Assembly: GCF_000331735.1 (NCBI RefSeq)
Contig: NC_020126.1
Coordinates: forward strand, 6,637,501-6,701,500
Source of the DNA: Myxococcus stipitatus DSM 14675
GTDB lineage: Bacteria > Myxococcota > Myxococcia > Myxococcales > Myxococcaceae
DNA: 64,000 bases
Reading direction: 5' to 3'
Part shown: one piece after another, positions 25,475-34,150 of the stretch
Position numbering within the stretch: the stretch's first letter is position 1
Layout: each line of letters opens with the position of its first letter
Made by a program: the position numbers and the translations under genes
The notes under the pieces: model-generated
What the model was told of the DNA's origin: nothing
Database searches by the model: none
What the model saw: the letters and a program-made list of their open reading frames with translations, nothing else

Positions 25475-27862
25475 CTACTCCGCCTTGAGGCCTTCCACCG
25501 GTTCCACGCTGCTCGCCTTGAGGGCCGGGTAGATGGACGCCAGGTAGGTGACGAGCACCGCGATGACGACGGCCAACGCGGTCTGCAAAGGTTCGATGCG
25601 CACCGGCAGCGCGGGAATGTAATAGACCTCGGGGTCCAGCTTGATGCCCACCTTCTCGATGAAGAGGCACCAGGACAGGCCGGAGAACAGGCCCAGGACG
25701 CCCCCGGCGACACCAATCTGGAGACCTTCGGCGAGGAATATCTTCACGATGCCTCCATCCGGGACTCCCAGCGCCTTGAGGACGGAGATCTCCTTGCGCT
25801 TCTCCAATACCAGCATGATGACCGTGGCGACGATGAGACCCGCGGCCACGATGATGATGATGGACAGGATGATGCCCATCACCAGCTTCTCCAGGCGCAG
25901 CGCGGAGAAGAGGTTCTTGTTCATCTCTCCCCAGTCGCGGGCCCGGTAGGGATAGCCGCCCAGCGTCTTCACCACCTGCCCGGCGATGCGGCGCGCGTCG
26001 TCGATGTCGAGCACCTTCAGCTCGATACCCGTGGCGCCGTGGACGCTGAAGAAGTCCTGCGCTTCCTTGAGCAGGATGTAGACGAACTTGGCGTCGTACT
26101 CGTACATCCCCGAGTAGAAGACGGCCGCCACGCGGAAGGCGCGGTTCTTGGGCAAGGGCCCCATGGGCCCCAGCTCCGTGCCCAGCGGGGACACCACGTT
26201 CACCCGGTCCCCCACCACCACGCGAAGCTGCGATGCCAGCTCGCGGCCGATGATGATGCCGGGCAGCACGGGCGTCTTCTTCGGCTTGCCCGAGCGGCGG
26301 ATGATGTCGTCTCCCGCGTCCTCCCCTGCCCCACCCTCCGACGGAGCCGACTCTTCATCCAGGCCGCGCGAGAGGATCTTCTCCGGGGTGTGGAGGATGT
26401 CGAGCGAGCCGCCGCCCAGGATGTTCTTGGGCAGGTCCGTCACCTCGCCCACCGTGGCCGGGTCGATGCCCTTGATGATGACGGCGTCGACGTTGCCCTC
26501 GGAGGCAATCATCACCTGGTTGATGATGAAGGGCGTCTGCCCCTCGACACCAGGCACCTTGCCGACGGTGTCCATCACCTTGGAGTACTCGGGCAGGTCC
26601 CCCGCGTACCGGGTCACCACCACGTGGGCGTTGGTGCCGAGAATCTTCTTCTGGAGGTCGGCCTCGAAGCCGCTCATCACCGACAGCACGATGATGAGCG
26701 CCATGACGCCCACGCCCACGCCGCCCACCGACAGCGCGGTCATCATCATGGTGGGCGACTGCTCGCGCAGCTTCAGGTTGTGCAGCGCCTCCGATGCGGC
26801 CAGCGGATCCGCCATGCCCAGCGCGCGGATGCGCGTGCGCTCCACGGCGGCCTCGGCCGAGCGGATGATGAAGTAGACGAGCAGCGGCGGGATGATGCCG
26901 AACATCAGCACCGCCAGCGTGCCCAACAGCAGCGACGGTCGGAACACCGCCACGTGGCGGCGCGCGACGAACAGCTCGAAGCCGAGCTTCAGGTCCACAC
27001 GCCCGCTGCCCGCGGCGATGAAGCCCGTGTTGATGCCCAGCACCAGCGCGAGCACCAGCCCCGTGAAGGTCAGCCAGTACGCCAGCTCCGGCCGGCCAAT
27101 CAGGCCCGCCACGTACGTCACCTCGCGCAGCCGGTAGCCCAGCGCGAGCTGGAGCGCGGGGATGCGCTCCATCAACGTGAGGAGGATGGGAACGGGCAGG
27201 CCCAGGTAGAAGACGCCGATGGTGGCTTCCGGCAGCGCCAGCCGCTGCGCCCGGGAGGCCCCGATGAAGCCGGACACGAAGGCGACGAAGGCCGCCCCCA
27301 CCAGCGAGATGCCGAACGCGACGGTGGGCGGCATGGCCAGCCCCCCGCCCGCGTCCCGCGCGATGCCCAGCTCCGTCGAGGGCACGCCGCTGGACAGCAT
27401 CGTCTGCAGGAAGATGTAGACCAGCTCCGCCAGCAGGACACCGCCGCCGTAGGCCCCCAGCGTGCTCCAGTAGAAGTCACGGTAGCGCGCCAGGCGCGGG
27501 TACAGCGGCGCCCCGGCCGCGGGGCTCGGCCCTCCGGTGGGCTCCGGCGCGCGCCGGATTCCCAGGGCCACCAGGCTCCAGCCCGCCACCCAGACCACGG
27601 CCCCCAGCAGCAGGAACCCCGGCTGACCCAGCAGCAGGGACTCCTTCACGGCCGCCTGCGCCGGCAGGAGCGCCGTCCCGTTCACCGCCTGGACCACCCC
27701 ACCCCACCCGAAGAGGGACAGGCCCAGGAAGGAGCCCACCTCCGCCCAGGCACCGGACGCGGAGATGGACACCCCCAAGAGGGTGAACCCCACCAAGGCG
27801 ACGAGTGCCCCGGCCCAGATGAAGCTCCAGCGGTGGACGGTCTGCCGTTCTGCCGAGTGCAC
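25475..27862 (-). CDS. LolC/LolE-type permease with long N-terminal membrane extension
   Basis: A 795-residue protein whose C-terminal half (about residues 370-795) is a standard LolC/E permease. That half has one helix with VMALIIVLSVMSGFE, a large periplasmic domain, and three final helices with EKRKEISVLKALGV and the end SSVEPVEGLKAE. The first 370 residues are unusual: about eight further membrane helices precede FELFVARRHV (295-304), a motif that in normal LolC/E lies near residue 5. The paired LolD gene supports a lipoprotein-export role. The extension may replace a separate partner subunit; that is inference. Only one permease gene is present here. Confidence 0.85.
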   Translation of the reverse strand: MHSAERQTVHRWSFIWAGALVALVGFTLLGVSISASGAWAEVGSFLGLSLFGWGGVVQAVNGTALLPAQAAVKESLLLGQPGFLLLGAVVWVAGWSLVALGIRRAPEPTGGPSPAAGAPLYPRLARYRDFYWSTLGAYGGGVLLAELVYIFLQTMLSSGVPSTELGIARDAGGGLAMPPTVAFGISLVGAAFVAFVSGFIGASRAQRLALPEATIGVFYLGLPVPILLTLMERIPALQLALGYRLREVTYVAGLIGRPELAYWLTFTGLVLALVLGINTGFIAAGSGRVDLKLGFELFVARRHVAVFRPSLLLGTLAVLMFGIIPPLLVYFIIRSAEAAVERTRIRALGMADPLAASEALHNLKLREQSPTMMMTALSVGGVGVGVMALIIVLSVMSGFEADLQKKILGTNAHVVVTRYAGDLPEYSKVMDTVGKVPGVEGQTPFIINQVMIASEGNVDAVIIKGIDPATVGEVTDLPKNILGGGSLDILHTPEKILSRGLDEESAPSEGGAGEDAGDDIIRRSGKPKKTPVLPGIIIGRELASQLRVVVGDRVNVVSPLGTELGPMGPLPKNRAFRVAAVFYSGMYEYDAKFVYILLKEAQDFFSVHGATGIELKVLDIDDARRIAGQVVKTLGGYPYRARDWGEMNKNLFSALRLEKLVMGIILSIIIIVAAGLIVATVIMLVLEKRKEISVLKALGVPDGGIVKIFLAEGLQIGVAGGVLGLFSGLSWCLFIEKVGIKLDPEVYYIPALPVRIEPLQTALAVVIAVLVTYLASIYPALKASSVEPVEGLKAE

Positions 27863-27874
27863 GCGGCCTCCTGG

Positions 27875-29404
<1,530 letters not shown>

Positions 29405-29477
29405 CGCGCGCCCTTCCAAGAGGCGCGGCACCGTAGCCAAGCCTCCCTCGGGACGCAACGCAACACATCGGGAAGGT

Positions 29478-29861
29478 TCAGGGGGCCGCCAACACCAGGA
29501 AGGCGGCCACGGCCACGGCGAGCAGGATGGGGATGAGAATCTCGACGGGGAAGCGGTGCTGCATATGAGCCATGTGCAGGCCCCGCAGACCGAAGCGCCG
29601 CTGCCGACGCACGCGAGTCATCACCACCGAGGCCAGCGCTGGCGGTGCCTTCTCGCGCTCCACGTTCTGAAGACGTCGCACCGTGCGCGAATATCCCTCC
29701 CACCCATGGCGGCACTCATCGCAGCCGTCCAGGTGCGAGCGCACCGCCTGCGCCTGAGGGGCAGGCAGCTCGTCGTCGGCGAGCGCGAGGAACAGGGCCC
29801 TCGCCTCGCGGTGGTTCATTCGCGGGTCCACGTCCGGAAGTCTGCGATGGAAACCACTCAT
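29478..29861 (-). CDS. Putative zinc-binding anti-sigma factor
   Basis: The 127-residue protein has an N-terminal ZAS-like region (NHREARALFLALADDELP ... HLDGCDECRHGW) with the His-x3-Cys-x2-Cys pattern (HLDGCDEC) of zinc anti-sigma factors. One C-terminal transmembrane helix follows (about residues 106-125). It would hold the neighbouring ECF sigma factor at the inner membrane until a signal frees it. Its ATG at 29861 overlaps the sigma stop by four bases. A second ATG at 29819 is possible, but the coupling favours the first. Almost nothing is predicted outside the membrane, so sensing must be by redox/zinc or a partner. Confidence 0.87.
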   Translation of the reverse strand: MSGFHRRLPDVDPRMNHREARALFLALADDELPAPQAQAVRSHLDGCDECRHGWEGYSRTVRRLQNVEREKAPPALASVVMTRVRRQRRFGLRGLHMAHMQHRFPVEILIPILLAVAVAAFLVLAAP

Positions 29862-30484
29862 GGCTCAAGCCGCCCCAGGAGGTTCGCCAGCTTTTCACGG
29901 GCCCGGTGGAGCCGGCTCTTCACCGTGCCCTCCGGCAGCTCCGTGATGTCCACGATTTCGTCGTAGCTCAGCCCTTCGATGTCGCGCAGCACCACGAGCA
30001 TGCGTGCGTCGGGCTCGAGCTGGGAGATGGCCCACTGCACGCGGGCCCGCTCGCGCGCGGACTCCAGCGCGACGTCCGGCGTGGGGGGCGCCCCCGGGCC
30101 GTCCACCCAGGAAGCGCTCGCTTCGTCGTACTCCTCCGAGCGGCCCCGGCCCCGGCGCTTGAGGTACTTCAGCCGGTTGATGCAGTGGTTCTTGGTGATG
30201 CGGAACAGCCAGGTGGACAGGCGGGAGTCCTCGCGGAAGCGGCGGACGTTCTGGTGCACGCTGACGAAGATCTCCTGCACCAGGTCATGCGCCTCCTCCC
30301 GGTCCCCCACCATGCGGACGCAGAAGTCGTAGAGCCGGTCCTGGTGCAGGTGCACCAGTTGCTCGAAGGCCTCGGAGTCGCCCTGGCGCAGCCGGGCCAG
30401 CAGCGCCGCGTCGTCGCGCCGAGCCTCGGCCGCTTCGCCAGCGGACCCGTCCTGTCCGATTTCGAGCACCCCGCCCGGTTGCAC
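29858..30484 (-). CDS. ECF sigma factor (RpoE-like)
   Basis: A 208-residue group-4 sigma factor. It has region 2 (RLYDFCVRMVGDREEAHDLVQEIFVSV ... STWLFRITKNHCINRLK) and region 4 with GLSYDEIVDITELPEGTVKSRLHRAREKL, a clear helix-turn-helix. A 35-residue acidic/Pro-rich linker joins them. The start is GTG at 30484, six bases after GGAGG. Directly downstream is its anti-sigma factor. A GGAACC-N16-GTC element 82 bases upstream (30566-30590) looks like an autoregulatory ECF promoter. Confidence 0.94.
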   Translation of the reverse strand: MQPGGVLEIGQDGSAGEAAEARRDDAALLARLRQGDSEAFEQLVHLHQDRLYDFCVRMVGDREEAHDLVQEIFVSVHQNVRRFREDSRLSTWLFRITKNHCINRLKYLKRRGRGRSEEYDEASASWVDGPGAPPTPDVALESARERARVQWAISQLEPDARMLVVLRDIEGLSYDEIVDITELPEGTVKSRLHRAREKLANLLGRLEP

Positions 30485-30565
30485 CGGTGTCCTCCCGCGA
30501 CGGCCTTCCCAGAAGGAAGGGCCTTGCCCTGAAGCCTATCCGTTCCCCTTCCCCGCCGCGCGTCC

Positions 30566-30590
30566 GACACCGCGGCGGGAAAAAGGTTCC
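30566..30590 (-). promoter_or_regulatory. Candidate autoregulatory ECF promoter
   Basis: On the minus strand GGAACC (30590-30585) is followed after 16 bases by GTC (30568-30566), 82 bases ahead of the sigma gene's GTG. The GGAAC ... GTC arrangement with 16-17 base spacing is common to autoregulated ECF factors. It lies over a 9-base inverted repeat (CCCGCCGCG/CGCGGCGGG). No transcription start is known, so this is inference. Confidence 0.45.
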
Positions 30591-30648
30591 CGGACTTCGT
30601 CGAGGGCCGGCGTGGCGGGGGGGTGCCCGCCTCCGCCGGTAGGGAGGC

Positions 30649-31771
30649 TCAGTCCAACGCCGCGTTGCGGTTGGGGTTCTTCACGCCCAACAACTGCGCG
30701 GTGATGAACTCCTCCAGGTCTCCATCCAGCACGGAGTCCACGTTGCCCGTCTCCACGCCGGTGCGCAGGTCCTTCGCCATGCGGTAGGGGGCCAGGACGT
30801 AGGAGCGGATCTGCGAGCCGAAGGAGATGTCCTTCTTCGCGGCCTCGGCGGCGTCTCGCGCGGCCTCGCGCTTCTTCATCTCCAGCTCGTACAGGCGGCC
30901 GCGCAGGATCTTGAAGGCCATGTCCTTGTTGGCCGACTGCGAGCGCTCCGTCTGGCAGGTGATGATGATGCCCGTGGGCAGGTGGCGCAGCTGCGCGGTG
31001 GAGGACGTCTTGTTCACCTTCTGTCCACCAGCGCCGCCGCCTCGGATGAACTTCAGGTCGATGTCCTTCTCCGGGATGTCGATTTGAATCGTGTCGTCGA
31101 CTTCCGGATAGACGTCCACCGACGCGAAGGCCGTCTGGCGCCGGGCGTTGGCGTCGAACGGGGAGATGCGCACCAGCCGGTGCACGCCCACCTCGGCCTT
31201 GAGGTAGCCGTAGGCGAAGTCACCCTCGATGCGCAGGGAGACGTTCTTGAAGCCCGCCTCTTCGCCCGGCACCTCGTCGCTGATCTCGACCTTCCAGCCC
31301 TTGGCCTCGCAGTAGCGCGAGTACATGCGCAGCAGCATGGCCGCCCAGTCCATCGAGTCGGTGCCACCGGCGCCGGCGTTGATGTCCATGAAGCAGCTGC
31401 TGCGGTCCTGCTCGCCGGACAGCATGCGCGCCAGCTCCAGCTTCGCGACGTCGCCGTCCAGCCCCTCCAGCGAGGACTCCGCCTCCTGGGCCGTGGCCTC
31501 GTCCGCGGCCTCCGCCGCCAGCTCCAGCAAGGTCTGCGCGTCATCCAGGCCGCGCATCACCTTGTCGTAGGCGCCCACGCTGAGCTCCAGCGTGGACTTC
31601 TCCTTCAACATCGCCTGGGCCTTGGTGTTGTCGTCCCAGAAGTTCGGCAGCGTGCTGTCACGCTCAATCAACGCAATGCGGGACCGCTTGCGGTCCAGGT
31701 CAAAGATGCCCCCGGAGCGCCAACACGCGCTCCCTGAGGCCGTTGATCTTCTCCATCGAATCGTTCGCCAT
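30649..31771 (-). CDS. prfB: Peptide chain release factor 2 (programmed +1 frameshift)
   Basis: RF2 ends translation at UGA and UAA. The protein needs a +1 frameshift: the first frame runs from ATG 31771 for 23 codons to an in-frame TGA (31702-31700). Reading resumes at GAC (31701), giving 373 residues in all. The main part has the SPF stop-codon tripeptide (SPFDANAR) and RGGGAGGQKVNKT with the catalytic GGQ, plus the usual C-terminal ARDAAEAAKK helix. The frameshift couples production to RF2 level, as in E. coli. The main frame stays open further upstream, but the extra sequence is noncoding shadow. Confidence 0.97.
31699..31713 (-). promoter_or_regulatory. RF2 programmed frameshift site
   Basis: The minus-strand sequence GGGGGCATCTTTGAC combines a Shine-Dalgarno-like GGGGG, a three-base spacer, the slippery CTT codon and the weak stop context TGAC. 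It differs from the E. coli site only in the spacer codon (CAT for TAT). Confidence 0.95.
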
Positions 31772-31844
31772 GTGCGTGCTTCCTCGTCGGGCGCGCGGTG
31801 CCTCCAGCGGTCACCGCGCGCGAAGGGGTTGAAACCAAGAGCCG

Positions 31845-33170
31845 TCAGGGGGACTTGAGCGAAACCACGGCCTCGTCCCGTGGCGCTGACACGCGGGCCG
31901 CGCCCGTGAAGCGCGCCAGGATCCGGTCCAGGCCGAACGCTCCCGCCATGCCCACGGAGATGGGGAGGATGAGCGCGATGAGCCGCCAGTTGTCCTGGTC
32001 GAAGGGCGGCAGGACCTTGAGCACCACGCCCAGGCCCCCGAGCGCCGCGAGCACGCCCCAGAGCTTGAACAGGCGCGCGCGCGTCTTGGGGTTCTTGCCC
32101 CGCATGAGCGAGAGGCCCCAGGGCACCGCCATCAGCGTCAGCGGGTTGGCCAGGAACAGGTTCTCGTTGCGGTACGTCACCGTGTGGTCCGTCACCCACC
32201 CCATGACGAAGAGGGCCGTGCCGGGAATCCCCAGCACCAACCCGAGGAGCGCGTTCTCCAACCCCAGGAACACGCGCGCGAGCCGGCTGCCCTGTCGCGC
32301 CCAGGCCGCGAGGCCCAGAGCCCCTCCGCCCAGCGCCAGCCCCAGCGCGAGAATCCACGGCCCCCAGGGCGGCGGCTCCGCGGGAGGGCGCGCGCGGTCG
32401 GGAGACAGGTAGTAGTTCCACTGCCGCGCCACCAGGGGTCTCGACTGTCCCTGCGCGTCCTTCACCTGGAGCGACGCCACCTGCGCCTCCAGCTCATCCG
32501 GGAGGAAGGCCTCCTCCCAGCGAGTGATGGGGTGGTCGATTTCGTCGTTCATCATGAAGTCGAGCAGCACGCTCATGGGCGGACTCGGCGCCGTGTACCG
32601 CCGCGTGTGCTCGCGCAGCGTCATCCGCCCCGGCGCCCGGTCGGCCTCGCGGAGCTGGCCGCTGGTGGCCACATCAATCATGTCGCGCAGTCGCGTGACA
32701 CAGTTGTCGTTGTAGTGGTGATACAGATACTCGCGGTTCTCCGGCAGGACGTTGTCGGCCAGCCGCTTGGAGACCTGGAGCCGCTGCTCCGTGGTGAGGT
32801 TGAGCTCCTGGATGCGGACGTCGCGGTCCTCGGCGCGGTAGTAGCGGTAGGTGCCGTCCACGCGGGCCTGCCCCACCCAGAACTCCAGGCGCCCCATCGC
32901 GAAGCGGGCCAGCATCGCGTCGTCGAAGGAGAACATCCCGTAGTTGTAGACACGGGCCACGCCCAGCCGGCGGTCCTCCACCACGAGCGAGCCGTGTCCC
33001 CACCAGGACGGCACGTCGTCTCCCGGGCTGAAGGTCACCAGCGAGACGACAAGGTCCTCGGCCTGACTCTCGCCCGTTCCCCAGGGCGGCACGGCGTTCG
33101 TCTGCGCACGTGCGGGCACCGCGAGCAATGAGCCGAGCAGGCAAAGGACGATGAGCGACAAGCGGAGCAT
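31845..33170 (-). CDS. DUF4105 (Lnb N-terminal periplasmic-like) membrane protein
   Basis: The 441-residue protein has a signal peptide (to about residue 22) and a roughly 240-residue periplasmic domain. WWGHGSLVVEDRR, YNYGMFSFDD and HHYNDNCVTRLRDMID mark the DUF4105 family; the latter His-Asn-x-Asn-Cys block looks like a Cys/His papain-fold centre. Four or five C-terminal helices follow, with cytoplasmic Arg/Lys loops. Its substrate is unknown; a lipid- or peptidoglycan-directed hydrolase or acyltransferase is possible. The ATG at 33170 is chosen over a GTG at 33185 because it begins the signal peptide cleanly. Confidence 0.8.
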   Translation of the reverse strand: MLRLSLIVLCLLGSLLAVPARAQTNAVPPWGTGESQAEDLVVSLVTFSPGDDVPSWWGHGSLVVEDRRLGVARVYNYGMFSFDDAMLARFAMGRLEFWVGQARVDGTYRYYRAEDRDVRIQELNLTTEQRLQVSKRLADNVLPENREYLYHHYNDNCVTRLRDMIDVATSGQLREADRAPGRMTLREHTRRYTAPSPPMSVLLDFMMNDEIDHPITRWEEAFLPDELEAQVASLQVKDAQGQSRPLVARQWNYYLSPDRARPPAEPPPWGPWILALGLALGGGALGLAAWARQGSRLARVFLGLENALLGLVLGIPGTALFVMGWVTDHTVTYRNENLFLANPLTLMAVPWGLSLMRGKNPKTRARLFKLWGVLAALGGLGVVLKVLPPFDQDNWRLIALILPISVGMAGAFGLDRILARFTGAARVSAPRDEAVVSLKSP

Positions 33171-33270
33171 GGCGATGTCCAACACGCGGGAGGCGGACTA
33201 CCTATCATGCACGCCGCGCGACTCAATCGGCAGGATGCCGGAATGTCCGCCAGGGGGCCATGCGAGGCCC

Positions 33271-34128
33271 TTACATCAGACTTCTCGCCCTCCGGGCCTT
33301 CGCATCCACCTGGAGAGAGTCCGCCACCATACCTCGCTCGCCCAGGAGCTCTTCTTCCAGCGCGGCCATGCGCTTCGCGTCGCGAGGGCGCTCGTGGTCA
33401 TGACCCAACAGATGCAACAGGCCGTGCGCCAGATAACGCGCCATCTCCGACTCCAGCGTGCGGCCGTACTCCTTCGCCTGCCGCTTCGCCGTGTCCAGCG
33501 AGATGACGACGTCCCCCAGCGGACGCGGGCCGGGAGTCCCTCGGGGAAGCTCTCCCGCGGGGAAGCTCAGCACGTCGGTCGCCTTGTCCTTGTCCCGCCA
33601 GGTGCGGTTGAGGCGGCGGATGGCCCGGTCATCCACCACGGACAGGGACAGCTCGCAGTCGGACAGGGACAGGCGCCGCAGGTAGTCGCGAGACCACGCC
33701 GTCAGCTGCCGGCCCCACTCCTTGCCCTGCGGGTGCGCCACCTGCACCGTCACCACGTTCTCCTGCGCACGCGGCGCGGGCGGCTCGATGTGCGCGCGCT
33801 CCGGCTTGAAGGCGGGAGCGCAGATGGACCAGTAGTCGCACGCGCCCTTGCCGTCGTTGCGATACACGACGCGCTTGCCGCGCGGCACCAGGCCCACCTC
33901 GCCCGCGGCGATGCGCTCCCGGCGGCCTTCCACCACCAGCGTCAGCTCGCCCTTGAGGACGAGCACGACCTCGTCGAACTCCGGCCGCTGCGCGGGCTCG
34001 GACCAGCCGGGGGGCGCGAGCATCCGCGCCACCGACGCTGAATCCGTGCCCGTGGTCGCCGCGCCCACGAACTCCTCGATGCGCTTGCCGTCATCCCGGG
34101 GGATGACCTTGCCCTTGCGCAGTCTCAC
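33271..34128 (-). CDS. ybeY: Cupin domain fused to YbeY endoribonuclease
   Basis: The 285-residue protein has two parts. Residues 1-115 form a cupin-like beta barrel (EFDEVVLVLKGELTLVVEG ... AGEVGLVPRGKRVVYRN) that lacks the usual metal-binding His pair. Residues 125-270 are YbeY, the rRNA-maturation and ribosome-quality endonuclease. They show RTWRDKDKATDVLSFP and the zinc motif HGLLHLLGHDH (His235, His239, His245). The start is GTG at 34128, seven bases after GAGGAG. Ordinary YbeY is about 155 residues, so the cupin is a true addition. It follows the PgpH-type gene by 22 bases in the common phoH-HD-ybeY order. Confidence 0.92.
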   Translation of the reverse strand: MRLRKGKVIPRDDGKRIEEFVGAATTGTDSASVARMLAPPGWSEPAQRPEFDEVVLVLKGELTLVVEGRRERIAAGEVGLVPRGKRVVYRNDGKGACDYWSICAPAFKPERAHIEPPAPRAQENVVTVQVAHPQGKEWGRQLTAWSRDYLRRLSLSDCELSLSVVDDRAIRRLNRTWRDKDKATDVLSFPAGELPRGTPGPRPLGDVVISLDTAKRQAKEYGRTLESEMARYLAHGLLHLLGHDHERPRDAKRMAALEEELLGERGMVADSLQVDAKARRARSLM

Positions 34129-34150
34129 GCCGTCACTCCTCGCGTCCGAC

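Noticed and set aside
30550..30579. Inverted repeat CCCGCCGCG/CGCGGCGGG as a sigma-gene or prfB terminator
   Set aside because: The A/T run lies on the wrong side for minus-strand termination; it is better read as overlapping the ECF promoter.
31772..32421. Upstream part of the 590-codon frame that contains prfB
   Set aside because: The real start is ATG 31771 in another frame, joined by the +1 frameshift; the extra codons lie over the DUF4105 gene.
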